Below, piece by piece: positions 16,484-25,232 of a stretch of DNA of 64,000 nucleotides (within the stretch, counting starts at the first letter, position 1; every line of letters begins with the position of its first letter). This stretch comes from JANNSO01 sp964485395 (GTDB lineage: Bacteria > Spirochaetota > Spirochaetia > Treponematales > UBA12059), in NCBI GenBank assembly GCA_964485395.1, contig CAZAJF010000003.1:124001-188000 (forward strand), read 5' to 3'. The notes below the pieces were generated by a model. The model did not search any database and had not been told where the DNA came from. It worked only from the letters and a program-made list of their open reading frames with translations. Made by a program: the position numbers and the translations under genes.

Positions 16484-16598
16484 CCTAACAACCGTTTTGA
16501 CTTGATTCGAGTATCGTCACGGTTTGTGCTATCGCTCCGCTCGATTTTGCACAAAGCGCGCCAACGTACGGCTCGCAAGTCAAGCGAATGTTGTATGG
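16484..16598 (+). other. attC (59-base element)-like recombination site
   Basis: Immediately after the ankyrin gene, CCTAACAAC (16484-16492) and GTTGTATGG (16590-16598) form the outer core-like boxes, sharing ACAAC/GTTGT. Inside them TTGACTTG (16497-16504) and CAAGTCAA (16576-16583) form a perfect eight-base inverted repeat. Further inside, TGTGC (16525-16529) and GCACA (16549-16553) pair as well. This nested two-box fold, about 115 bases long and abutting a stop codon, is the attC plan (R''-L''…L'-R'). The cores only partly match the RYYYAAC/GTTRRRY consensus and no IntI gene is in the window. Confidence 0.55.
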
Positions 16599-16648
16599 AG
16601 CCTGCGAGCGCGATATAATCGAAAAGTCCTGATAGAAAAGGAGATTGA

Positions 16649-18166
16649 ATGCGTAACTACAGTATTGCAATTATGTTGTCAATTGGTTTATTTAGTTCAT
16701 CTTGTTCAGTTGGGATAGAACCAGCTGTTCAAAATTCAAATGGAATCTACTATATTGATTCATCCACCGGTAACGACAGCGCCAGCGGGACGAGCCCAAG
16801 CACCGCTTGGCAAAGCCTTGATCACATAAGTAGCTCGGGAATCAAGGCAGGTGACGCAATACTGTTAAAACGCGGATGTACATTCAGAGGGCAAATAGTG
16901 CCGATTTCGGGATATCGCGATCAGCCTACTCACTATGGTGCGTATGGCAGCGGAGCTAAACCCCTATTACTTGGGTCGATCAATAAATCAAAAGCGAGCG
17001 ACTGGATTTTGGATGACGGTAACTTATATTACTGTGCCCAGACCTCTCCATATGACATTGGAAACCTGATTTTTAACCATGAAACCTCCGTAGGAGTAAA
17101 AAAATGGTCTCTTAATGAGCTTACAGCTCAAGGGGATTACTATTACGATTCCGTCAACCAGCGTTTGTATCTCTTTTCGACTGGAAACCCCGCTTTGATA
17201 TATCAAGATATCGAATGTGCCCTGGATCGTTATATTATCAATGAATCAAACCGTTCCTGCCTGCTGTTCGACAATCTTGATCTGCGCTATGGTGCGGCTA
17301 ACGGTATTGGCGGAGGCAACACAAGCTGCATAACGATCAGTAACTGCGATTTCAGCTATATAGGAGGCGCGTTTCTTTACAAGGCCGCTGACGGTTCAAT
17401 GATCCGTTACGGTAATGCCGTGGAATTTCAGCGGAACGCCCACGATAACATCGTGGAAAACTGCCGGTTTGACCAGATATTCGACACCGCGGTCACGAAC
17501 CAGAGTAATGCCGATGTGGTAGCTCAATATAACATTATCTACAGGAATAATATCATCAAGAATTTCGGGATGGCCGCTGTGGAAATTTGGGTGCGAGTAT
17601 CCGGCTCGACGGTGCGCGACATAACATTTGAACACAACAGCTGCTACAACGCCGGGGGAGGATGGTCCGCCACCCAAAATCGCCAATCATCTTTCGGTAC
17701 TGGTCACCAGGTGGTTTCTTTTGGTTCCGCCGGCATTCCCGAGCGTATCAACATACGCAACAATATTTTCCATACAGCGATCAATCCCGATCCCGATGTT
17801 GCTTCCGCCATCTTGATACAGCCCATGCCAGGCCAAAGCAATGCCCAGGCCAATTTCACTTTTGACTACAATTGCTATTTTGGCAATGGAACGAAACTGG
17901 GAATATTCTGGTCTACCGAAGGTGGAACTCCAATTGCATACCTTACCGACGATACTTCGACTTACCGGAATAGTACCGGCCAGGACAGTCACTCGCTTTT
18001 TGTTGATCCATTATGGGAAAATATCGGTGAGGGTAATTTTCTATTAAAAACAACATCACCGTGCAGAAATACCGGACTCAATGGTTCAAGTAATACTGAT
18101 CTTGCAGGCAACCACCGCCCTATGGGCAGTATCGCCGATATAGGCGCTTATGAATTTGTCGAATGA
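16649..18166 (+). CDS. Secreted right-handed beta-helix lipoprotein
   Basis: A 505-residue protein. Residues 1-19 end in a lipobox-like SSSC, so it is probably a lipoprotein. After YYIDSSTGNDSASGTSPSTAWQSL, a motif common at the start of secreted pectate-lyase-like proteins, come many short beta-helix rungs rich in N/D/I (ISNCDFSYI, NIVENCRF, NIIYRNNIIKNFG, INIRNNIFH). It ends with DLAGNHRPMGSIADIGAYE, the usual closing motif of these proteins. By family it binds or cleaves polysaccharide; catalytic residues cannot be assigned. SD AAAAGGAG. It follows the attC-like site, so it may be a cassette or the first gene beyond one. Confidence 0.85.
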   Translation: MRNYSIAIMLSIGLFSSSCSVGIEPAVQNSNGIYYIDSSTGNDSASGTSPSTAWQSLDHISSSGIKAGDAILLKRGCTFRGQIVPISGYRDQPTHYGAYGSGAKPLLLGSINKSKASDWILDDGNLYYCAQTSPYDIGNLIFNHETSVGVKKWSLNELTAQGDYYYDSVNQRLYLFSTGNPALIYQDIECALDRYIINESNRSCLLFDNLDLRYGAANGIGGGNTSCITISNCDFSYIGGAFLYKAADGSMIRYGNAVEFQRNAHDNIVENCRFDQIFDTAVTNQSNADVVAQYNIIYRNNIIKNFGMAAVEIWVRVSGSTVRDITFEHNSCYNAGGGWSATQNRQSSFGTGHQVVSFGSAGIPERINIRNNIFHTAINPDPDVASAILIQPMPGQSNAQANFTFDYNCYFGNGTKLGIFWSTEGGTPIAYLTDDTSTYRNSTGQDSHSLFVDPLWENIGEGNFLLKTTSPCRNTGLNGSSNTDLAGNHRPMGSIADIGAYEFVE

Positions 18167-18440
18167 GTTCTTTAATTCATCAACGAATTCAACCTGACTC
18201 GGCCATGACACGGTTCTTGATGGTCGTCACCGCACTTCTCGTCGACTGCTCGCAAACCACTCCGGATAATGTCGCAATTATCGTCACTTCGCGTCCCTGT
18301 ATTTTTGAAAAAGCAATGGTGCATGGATCTAAGACCGGAGAGTGAAATAAATCGAATGCTGTCTTGTATTATCCTCCAATTTGCATACTATTTAAAAGAG
18401 CCTGCTTAAGTAGTAAAGTCTGCCGTCCAAGGAGTATCTT

Positions 18441-19181
18441 TTGAAGAGAATTTTGTTGCTTTTTGCATTTGTGGTTACTGGATTGGCGTTCGTCAATGGC
18501 CAAGGCACGTTTATCGTCGGAATCACCGAAAGCTATATGCCATGGGAGCAGAGCGTAGGCGGTGTAGCTTCGGGAATCAATATTGACATCGTCAACGCAA
18601 TCGCAAAAAAACTCAATTTGACCGTAGAATACCAAGTCTATCCTTTCAAACGAAATCTGGCCATGCTTGAAGCGGGGGAACTGGACATGGTGTGCGGTTT
18701 GTCATATCGTGAAGACCGTGCTGTCTATGCCAGCTATCTTACGCCGGCATATATCCCCACAATCAAGAGTTTTATTATGAAAAAAGGCTCGACCCAAGCC
18801 GTCTATGTGTATGAGGATCTGTATAAACTGGAAATCGGTTTAAGGACGGCTGCAAAACAATTTGAAAAATTCGATTCCGACGCGAAATTGAAGAAGTCGG
18901 AAGTCCCCACTTCAAACCAGTTGTTCCAGATGCTTTTATTGGGGCGTATCGACGTTATCGCAGGAAGTTATATTAACTTGTTATATGATGCCAAGACATT
19001 GGGTTATGCCGATGAAATAGTACTTGCGAAATATAATTTCGATCAAGGTATGGACGGACAGCTGGTGCTTTCCAAAAAGTCGAAATTCCTATCGCGGAAA
19101 ACAGAGATAGAAACGATTCTTGGTGAAATGTTAAGAAGCGGCCAGATTACCAAGATGATAAACTCTTATATTAAAAATTGA
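18441..19181 (+). CDS. Family 3 extracellular solute-binding protein
   Basis: A 246-residue periplasmic protein, TTG start with AAGGAG seven bases upstream. The signal peptide ends near VNGQG. The body follows the SBP_bac_3 pattern: FIVGITESYMPWE, GINIDIVNAIAKKLNLTVEY, LEAGELDMVCGLSYREDR, and a C-terminal MLRSGQITKMINSY. Such proteins bind amino acids or related ligands for an ABC importer, or act as sensors. No permease or ATPase gene is adjacent, so it is an orphan here. The 274 bases upstream hold no convincing gene. Confidence 0.88.
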   Translation: MKRILLLFAFVVTGLAFVNGQGTFIVGITESYMPWEQSVGGVASGINIDIVNAIAKKLNLTVEYQVYPFKRNLAMLEAGELDMVCGLSYREDRAVYASYLTPAYIPTIKSFIMKKGSTQAVYVYEDLYKLEIGLRTAAKQFEKFDSDAKLKKSEVPTSNQLFQMLLLGRIDVIAGSYINLLYDAKTLGYADEIVLAKYNFDQGMDGQLVLSKKSKFLSRKTEIETILGEMLRSGQITKMINSYIKN

Positions 19182-19273
19182 AGAAAGACTGACTTCCAGC
19201 CTCATTATCCGTACGGACCCGGAAGCCTCGGCAGATCCTTGAACCGCGCCTGTCAGCGCCAGCTTGTTCACGA

Positions 19274-19580
19274 CTATTTGTGTGGACAAGCTGGTAGCTT
19301 CTTGATGATTGCATATCCTGATTTTCGTTCCACCGGGATTAGAATACAATGATGCCGATCACGTCCAATAACAGTATCCCCTTCCCGATGTCCAAAGCGT
19401 ATTCCTTGATTTAAATGGTCTGGGCTCAATTCTTTTGATGGTAATGATGGAATCAATGCCCATTGCTCAAGGGTAACCTGTGTTTTTCTTCGACACCGTT
19501 TCCTGCGTGCTGCGGCGCAGCTTTGAACACTACCAGGGCGGTGATGCCTGTTGGTCTTCCATGCATGGCTAGCTCACGGC
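19274..19580 (-). pseudogene. IS30-family transposase fragment
   Basis: Read on the minus strand, 19274-19456 encodes GIRFGHREGDTVIGRDR and PVERKSGYAIIKKLP, close to the IS30 core pattern G-H-W-E-G-D-x-x-I-G … L-V-E-R-K-S. The frame can be followed back to about 19580 with a basic stretch and a stop. It lacks the N-terminal helix-turn-helix and the rest of the DDE domain. No terminal inverted repeats were recognised. The rest of the gap 19182-19780 holds only a direct repeat (19727) and no gene. Confidence 0.7.
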
Positions 19581-19726
19581 TTATGGTTGATTTTAATCGT
19601 TCGATTATTTAACCGATTTTGAAAGCGAATACTGCCTTTTCAAAAGAATCTGCATAGTATATCGTTCTTCCGGGGAGAGTTGCTAAAAGTATAACGGTGC
19701 AATCCTTTCTTTGGCAGGATAAGAAT

Positions 19727-19757
19727 ATGTCAGGTTGACCCTGCTGGCGCAGGAATA
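19727..19757 (+). repeat. Direct repeat copy B around core AGGTTGACCCTGC
   Basis: Partner of 15855-15884: the same 13-base core plus matching flanks (ATGT before, GCG…AG…ATA after). It lies 24 bases upstream of the P-type ATPase gene, at the right edge of the accessory block that starts with copy A. Confidence 0.7.
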
Positions 19758-19780
19758 GTAGCTTTATCGGGAGGTTTTAT

Positions 19781-22669
19781 ATGAGTAGCGACCATCTATC
19801 TGGAACGAACCAGGCTGTTATACCTGGCGAAACCCTTACCCGGCCGGGCATCGAATCCACCGAAGGAAAACTCTGGTATACAATGTCGCTTGAGACGGTG
19901 TTCTCCGAATTGAGTGTATCGCACAATGGTCTGACCAGTGCCGAAGCGGATTTTCGCAGATTAAAGTACGGCACGAACGAGCTCCAGGAAAAGGGCAGAC
20001 GTACCGTTTGGCACATACTATGGGAGCAGGTCAGTTCTGTGATGATCGTGATTCTGCTGATCGCCGGTGTCTTGGCTTTGCTGTTCAAAGGCGGCGGCGG
20101 GCTGCCCATCGATGCCATCGCGATTTTTTCGATTGTGGTGCTGTTCGTCGTATTAGGCGTGGTTCAAGAGTACCGCGCGCAGAAAGCCATCGCAGCCCTT
20201 AAGCAGATGTCTTCGCCTACGGTGAGGGTGGTGCGCGACGGGCAGATTCGGGAAATGAACGCGCGCGACCTCGTGCCTGGCGACCTCGTAAAGTTCGAGA
20301 CGGGAAGCGTGGTCCCCGCAGACTGCCGAATCGTCGAAAGCGTCAATCTGCGCATCCAGGAGGCGACCCTCACGGGTGAATCTGAACCGGTCGAGAAGTT
20401 CGCGGACCAACTCGAGCATGGGGATCTTCCGCTCGGTGACCGAAAGAATATGGCTTACATGGGCACCTTTGTCAGCTACGGGTGTGGCGGAGCAATGGTA
20501 GTCGAAACCGGTATGCACACTGAGCTGGGTAAAATAGCCTCCCTGATCCAAAATGTCAAAAATGAGGAGACCCCTCTCCAGAAGAAGCTGGACAGGCTTG
20601 GGAAGACTCTGGCGCTCATAGCGTTGTTCGTCGCCGTAGTCGTCGCGCTCACCGGCGTCTTCATAGAAGGCAAAACCTGGGCGGAGGTGTTGATCATCGC
20701 CATCGCCATCGCAGTCGCGATCGTTCCTGAGGGACTTCCGGCAGTGCAGACTTTTGCGCTGGCAATCGGCGCGCAGAGGATGGTAAAACGAAAAGCCCTC
20801 ATCCGAAAACTTCCGGCAGTCGAGACACTAGGGTCGGTCACGGTCATCTGCAGCGACAAGACCGGCACTCTCACTCAGAACAAGATGACCGTGACGGAAC
20901 TGGAAACGTTCGATCATCGGGTTGTACTGGACACGCAGGCGAAGAGCTACGATTTTGAACCGGGACAGACTGCGCTTGGGGCATTGGTGTTGGGAAGCCT
21001 GCTGTGTTGCGACGCAGTTCTCAACCCGGAGGCCGAAACCGGTATTGGCGATCCTACCGAGATAGCGCTTTTAGTGGCGGCGCAGCGCTATAGATTCAAT
21101 AAGACAGATTACGAAACGGCGTTGCCGCGCATAGCCGAGATTCCGTTCGACTCCGGTCGCAAGCTCATGACGACCGTGCACCAATTGCCTAAGGATGGCT
21201 TGATGCCGTCCAATTTATCAAGCTTGACGGAAGGACTGGGCGGGGCTCCGTTTATTGCCTTCACCAAAGGCGCGGCCGACAACATGCTCGCCATTTGCGA
21301 CCGAGTGTTCAGCGGAGGGCAGGTGCGGCCATTAACAGACGACGACCGGGAGAAAATCCATGCCGCCAATAGCACGATGGCCTCGAACGGTGTTCGCGTT
21401 CTGGGTGTCGGCTATCATGGACTTGCGGAAAGCCCACATGACCAAGACCCCGGCAAATATGAGCGTGAACTCGTCTTCCTGGGACTTATAGGAATGATCG
21501 ATCCGGCCCGGCCCGAGGCGAAGCTGGCGGTGGCAAAGTGCAAGACGGCCGGAATCCGTACGATCATGATCACCGGTGACCACCCGGATACGGCCCGCCA
21601 CATCGCGGCGGACTTGGGGATTACCAAACCCGATGGGCGGGTGATCACCGGTGTCCAGTTGGAAAAAATGAGCGACGTGGAACTCAAGGAATCGCTTAGG
21701 GATGCCGACCTGAATTGTTTCGCGCGCGTTTCGCCGGAGCATAAGCTGCGCATCGTAAGCGCACTGCAGGAACTGGGCAACATCGTCGCCATGACCGGTG
21801 ACGGGGTAAACGATGCGCCGGCTCTTAAACGCGCCGACATCGGCGTGGCAATGGGCATCACCGGAACCGACGTTTCCAAGGAAGCGGCGGATATGGTGCT
21901 GCTGGACGACAACTTCGCGACCATCGTCGCTGCCGTTGAAGAGGGGCGCGTAGTATACGACAACCTGCGGCGTTTCGTAATGTTCTCGATTTCCGGGAAT
22001 ATCGCGAAGGTGATCATTGTAGCGGTATCTCCGCTGATCGGCCTCGCCGCCATGCTCAAGCCGATTCAGATACTTTTTTCAAACTTGCTCACCGACGGCT
22101 TGCTTGGATTGGGTATGGGCATGGAGGCTGCGGAAAAGAATATCATGCAGCGTCCACCGTATTCGCCGAAGGAGAGCCTATTATCCCGTGGCGTAGGCCG
22201 GCACATCGTACTTATCGGGCCTATCATCGGGTTCCTTCTTTTATCGTTGGGTTATGTACAATGGAAACTGCTCGACCTCCCGAATCTGCTGCGGATCAAT
22301 GACGGAGCCTACCGCGATTCGCTGTTCACCGACCCCAGGGTGCTTATGTGGGGAACCCTCATGTTTACCGCCCTCGGCCTGATGCAGGTGGGCCGCGCCT
22401 TCAGTTCACGATCGTTCTTCGAGCCGTTTTGGAAGCAGCCGTTCCGTACGAACAAAGTACTGTTGGCAATGATCGTTACGGTCATAGCGGCGCTGATGTC
22501 GGTACTCTACACGCCCGGCATCCAAACCTTCTTCCATGTCATCGGCCTGAGCGGCGCGAACCTCGGATTGTGCATCGCTTTTGCCATAATCGTGCTCGCG
22601 ATAATGGAGGCGGTAAAGGCTTATGAGCGACACATCGCGGCGGCAGCAAAGAATGGGCTCGGGGTCTGA
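19781..22669 (+). CDS. P2-type cation-transporting ATPase (calcium-type)
   Basis: A 962-residue inner-membrane pump that couples ATP hydrolysis to cation export. Landmarks: cation_ATPase_N domain at about 30-100, actuator loop TLTGESEPV, membrane motif VPEGLPA in helix 4, phosphorylation site D359 in CSDKTGTLTQNKM, KGAADNML in the nucleotide domain, and hinge TGDGVNDAPALKRAD. About ten hydrophobic segments fit the P2A/P2 class. The PEGL version of helix 4 occurs in bacterial Ca2+ and Na+/K+-like pumps, so the ion is calcium by analogy only. SD GGGAGG precedes ATG. The last residues (GLGV-stop) are encoded by a GGGGTCTGACCCC palindrome, so the native C-terminus may have been replaced. Confidence 0.93.
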   Translation: MSSDHLSGTNQAVIPGETLTRPGIESTEGKLWYTMSLETVFSELSVSHNGLTSAEADFRRLKYGTNELQEKGRRTVWHILWEQVSSVMIVILLIAGVLALLFKGGGGLPIDAIAIFSIVVLFVVLGVVQEYRAQKAIAALKQMSSPTVRVVRDGQIREMNARDLVPGDLVKFETGSVVPADCRIVESVNLRIQEATLTGESEPVEKFADQLEHGDLPLGDRKNMAYMGTFVSYGCGGAMVVETGMHTELGKIASLIQNVKNEETPLQKKLDRLGKTLALIALFVAVVVALTGVFIEGKTWAEVLIIAIAIAVAIVPEGLPAVQTFALAIGAQRMVKRKALIRKLPAVETLGSVTVICSDKTGTLTQNKMTVTELETFDHRVVLDTQAKSYDFEPGQTALGALVLGSLLCCDAVLNPEAETGIGDPTEIALLVAAQRYRFNKTDYETALPRIAEIPFDSGRKLMTTVHQLPKDGLMPSNLSSLTEGLGGAPFIAFTKGAADNMLAICDRVFSGGQVRPLTDDDREKIHAANSTMASNGVRVLGVGYHGLAESPHDQDPGKYERELVFLGLIGMIDPARPEAKLAVAKCKTAGIRTIMITGDHPDTARHIAADLGITKPDGRVITGVQLEKMSDVELKESLRDADLNCFARVSPEHKLRIVSALQELGNIVAMTGDGVNDAPALKRADIGVAMGITGTDVSKEAADMVLLDDNFATIVAAVEEGRVVYDNLRRFVMFSISGNIAKVIIVAVSPLIGLAAMLKPIQILFSNLLTDGLLGLGMGMEAAEKNIMQRPPYSPKESLLSRGVGRHIVLIGPIIGFLLLSLGYVQWKLLDLPNLLRINDGAYRDSLFTDPRVLMWGTLMFTALGLMQVGRAFSSRSFFEPFWKQPFRTNKVLLAMIVTVIAALMSVLYTPGIQTFFHVIGLSGANLGLCIAFAIIVLAIMEAVKAYERHIAAAAKNGLGV

Positions 22670-22673
22670 CCCC
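22661..22673. repeat. Perfect 13-bp palindrome GGGGTCTGACCCC
   Basis: Six-base arms with one central T. The ATPase stop codon lies inside it. Related TGACCC/GTCTGTCCCC motifs occur at 15702-15713, 15861-15872, 19733-19744 and 31209-31224, always at the edges of accessory genes. Confidence 0.65.
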
Positions 22674-22728
22674 ATTGGAGGCGAGAGTTTATAACCAGTT
22701 TGCGCAGCCGCGAGATAAAGGAACGAAA

Positions 22729-23208
22729 ATGGAATCAGATTTACAGAAAAAGAGAAATTCATGCAAAGCAGTGATAATCAATAATAAACAAGTGCTTTGC
22801 GTGAAAAAAGAGGATGAAGCCGGGCCATATTATGTTATTCCCGGTGGCGGTCAAAATTGGGGCGAGGAATTGCATGATGCGCTGATTCGCGAATGCATTG
22901 AAGAAATTGGAACAAAGCCGATAGAAATATTTGAACTGATCTGTATCAGGGAATTTATCGGAGCAAGGCAAGATTTTCCAAATGCTAATAAAAATCTTCA
23001 TCAGGTGGAATTTTATTGGCATTGTAGCGTCGCAAGAGAAAATGTTAAAACAGGAAATAATCCGGATGCAAAACAAATCGGGGTGGAATGGCTGGATATC
23101 AAGAATTTGGAACATATCCGGCTCTATCCCCATGCGATAAAAGAGAAAATAATAAACGTAAATAATAAAACCAGGATCGGGAACATTTATGTTGGAGCTG
23201 CGGATTAG
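22729..23208 (+). CDS. Nudix hydrolase
   Basis: A 159-residue enzyme with a complete Nudix box: GGGQNWGEELHD followed by ALIRECIEEIGT (G-x5-E-x7-R-E-x2-E-E-x-G). It hydrolyses a nucleoside diphosphate linked to another group; the exact substrate is not evident. The start at 22729 has AAAGGA seven bases upstream; a longer frame from TTG at 22675 overlaps the palindrome that ends the ATPase gene and is rejected. A+T-rich codon use marks the start of the cassette-like run. Confidence 0.9.
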   Translation: MESDLQKKRNSCKAVIINNKQVLCVKKEDEAGPYYVIPGGGQNWGEELHDALIRECIEEIGTKPIEIFELICIREFIGARQDFPNANKNLHQVEFYWHCSVARENVKTGNNPDAKQIGVEWLDIKNLEHIRLYPHAIKEKIINVNNKTRIGNIYVGAAD

Positions 23209-23306
23209 CGCTGGATGGGCTTGGCGCTGATCCCTAAGTCCGCGCAGGCACGATATTGCGGTAATAAAAGTCCTGCAAAATAGCATCAGTATGTAGGAGG
23301 AAAATA

Positions 23307-23867
23307 ATGGAACCTTTTATCAGGAAAGACCCGCATTTTTCTTTGTGCGGCTTGAATTGTTGTCTTTGTCCAAGATTTAATACTGAAGGAAAATCAAAGT
23401 GTCCCGGTTGCGGCGGAATAAAATTTTCCGAACAGCATCCAAGCTGTGCCGTAGCGACCTGCAATAGGAAACATGATGGCGTTGAGTATTGTTTTCAGTG
23501 CGGTAAGTACCCCTGCGCAAAATATGAACAAGAGAGCACCTGCGATTCCTTTATTTCTTATAGAAGCGTGAAAGAAAACTTTAGGGAAGCAAAAAACGAT
23601 TTAGTAAAATTCCAAAAGAGCTTGGCAAGAAGATGCGGGATATTGCAAACGCTGTTATCTAACTTCAATGACGGCAAGTCAAAAGGTATATATTGCCTTA
23701 TAGCCAATGATATGCCTATTGAAGACTTGGAGAGAATATTGGATCTGGCGGAAAAGCTGCCTAAAGAAATGGATAGCAAGGAAAAGGTAAAATTGATAAA
23801 AAAGGAAATAGAAAAAATAGAGATAAAGCTTGGAGTAGAGTATAAATTGCGGATTGCCAAAACTTAA
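23307..23867 (+). CDS. DUF3795-type cysteine-rich protein
   Basis: A 186-residue protein whose first 75 residues hold a DUF3795-like cysteine pattern: LCGLNCCLCP, KCPGCGG, CAVATC and YCFQCGKYPC. These probably bind zinc or an iron-sulfur cluster. The rest is a helical, lysine-rich domain (about 90-186) with a coiled-coil-like end. No function is established for the family. SD GGAGG seven bases before ATG. Confidence 0.8.
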   Translation: MEPFIRKDPHFSLCGLNCCLCPRFNTEGKSKCPGCGGIKFSEQHPSCAVATCNRKHDGVEYCFQCGKYPCAKYEQESTCDSFISYRSVKENFREAKNDLVKFQKSLARRCGILQTLLSNFNDGKSKGIYCLIANDMPIEDLERILDLAEKLPKEMDSKEKVKLIKKEIEKIEIKLGVEYKLRIAKT

Positions 23868-23895
23868 GGTCTGCACTATATGACAGGAGGGGATT

Positions 23896-24411
23896 ATGGG
23901 AGGGAAAGCTCTTGCTCAGGGATTGAAAAGCCAGTTAACCGCCAGCCTGCTAATGTTGAAGGATTGCATTGATCGATGCCCCCAGGAAGAATGGCATGAA
24001 CGGCATGATGACTATCCGTTTTCTCAAGTCGTATTTCATGCGCTTTTTGATTGCGACCTCAATATGTGTGAAGACGAAAAAGAATTGAAATCACAGCAAA
24101 TCCATGAAGAGCATAAAGAAGAATTCGGAAATTATGAGGAACTCGAAGGTCGAATCGCCGCTAAAGTATATGCGCAGGAATTCATCAAAAAATATTACTT
24201 GCATTGCCTGGAAAAAATAACCGTAGCGCTCGATCAAAAAACCAATGATGAGCTGCTGATTTCAGGTAGCGACTATTATAGGACGATGACTAAAATGGAA
24301 AGATATGTTAATTGCATCCGGCATACCCAGCACCATGCGGCGCAGCTCGGGCTGAGGCTGCAGTTTGTGACCAGAGAGGAAATGGAATGGGTCGGTCGAT
24401 GTGATGCATGA
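23896..24411 (+). CDS. DinB-like four-helix metalloprotein
   Basis: A 171-residue helical protein. The histidines in VVFHALFDCDL and RHTQHHAAQLG fall where DinB/YfiT-type proteins place their three metal-binding His residues. Such proteins include thiol-dependent transferases and resistance proteins. SD GGAGG before ATG. It sits 28 bases after the DUF3795 gene, possibly in one transcript. Confidence 0.78.
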   Translation: MGGKALAQGLKSQLTASLLMLKDCIDRCPQEEWHERHDDYPFSQVVFHALFDCDLNMCEDEKELKSQQIHEEHKEEFGNYEELEGRIAAKVYAQEFIKKYYLHCLEKITVALDQKTNDELLISGSDYYRTMTKMERYVNCIRHTQHHAAQLGLRLQFVTREEMEWVGRCDA

Positions 24412-24530
24412 AATACGTTGTCGGAACGCGGATCGATGAAGAGGGTGATGTTTGAACATTGTCCAGGTGGAGTCGGCGAGTCATGGTTAATTCCGTCATT
24501 TCGCCGATCAGGTTCGGCTAGAGGGGAATC

Positions 24531-25232
24531 ATGAAATATTACGAAGCGTATGATCTCAGATATAATGAGCTTCACAAGCTGAATATGGAATGGGAAAGCA
24601 AAGTAACCACGCAGGAGATTCAAGCTTGGATTTCCCATTATTCCATCATGAAACGCTCGGATATCCTTGAGATCGGATGTGGAGAAGGCAGGGATTCGAT
24701 AAAAATGATTAATGACGGATTCAATGTTACCGGGATTGATGTATCAAAAAGCGCAATTGGCAAATGTCTTGAAAAATCATCTGCGGGAAATTTTCTGATC
24801 TGGGATATCGTCAAAAATCCATTGAAAACAAAATATAATTATGCCTATAGCATTTCAACATTGCATATGCTGGTCTTAGATGAAGATAGAAAAAGCTTTT
24901 TAACGAATATTTATGAATCTCTTGAAAATAACGGTATTTTTCTCTTGATGAATATGGGTGATGGCGAAATGGAAAGAAGAACCAATATTGAAGAAGCTTT
25001 CGATACTGTTGAAAGAACGCATCTAGAATCCGGCAAAAAAATCCAGGTTGCCGCAACGTCATGCAGAATTGTAAATGAAAAAACCCATAGAAGCGAGATC
25101 GAATCAGCAGGATTTAAAATTGAACACTATAAATATGTAGAAACAGAGAATTTTGGAATTTGCAGTGCGGTATATTTAAGAAAGTCGCACGGGGAGCTGG
25201 TTGAAGGTGCTTTGCGCAAGGAGGATACATAA
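24531..25232 (+). CDS. Class I SAM-dependent methyltransferase
   Basis: A 233-residue methyltransferase: motif I ILEIGCGEGRDSIKM, VTGIDVSKSAI, LIWDIVKN, STLHMLVLDEDRK, then NNGIFLLMNMG. The motifs resemble small-molecule (TehB-like or thiol) methyltransferases. The last 17 residues (…KSHGELVEGALRKEDT) are unlike the rest. They match a peptide I associate with a dispersed DNA repeat, as if the original C-terminus had been exchanged. Its TAA overlaps the next ATG (TAATG), so translation is coupled to ygiD. Confidence 0.86.
   Translation: MKYYEAYDLRYNELHKLNMEWESKVTTQEIQAWISHYSIMKRSDILEIGCGEGRDSIKMINDGFNVTGIDVSKSAIGKCLEKSSAGNFLIWDIVKNPLKTKYNYAYSISTLHMLVLDEDRKSFLTNIYESLENNGIFLLMNMGDGEMERRTNIEEAFDTVERTHLESGKKIQVAATSCRIVNEKTHRSEIESAGFKIEHYKYVETENFGICSAVYLRKSHGELVEGALRKEDT

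Noticed and set aside
18163..18345. 60-codon ORF after the beta-helix gene
   Set aside because: It overlaps the previous stop region, has no SD and no recognisable family; could be a scrap of an old gene but cannot be supported.
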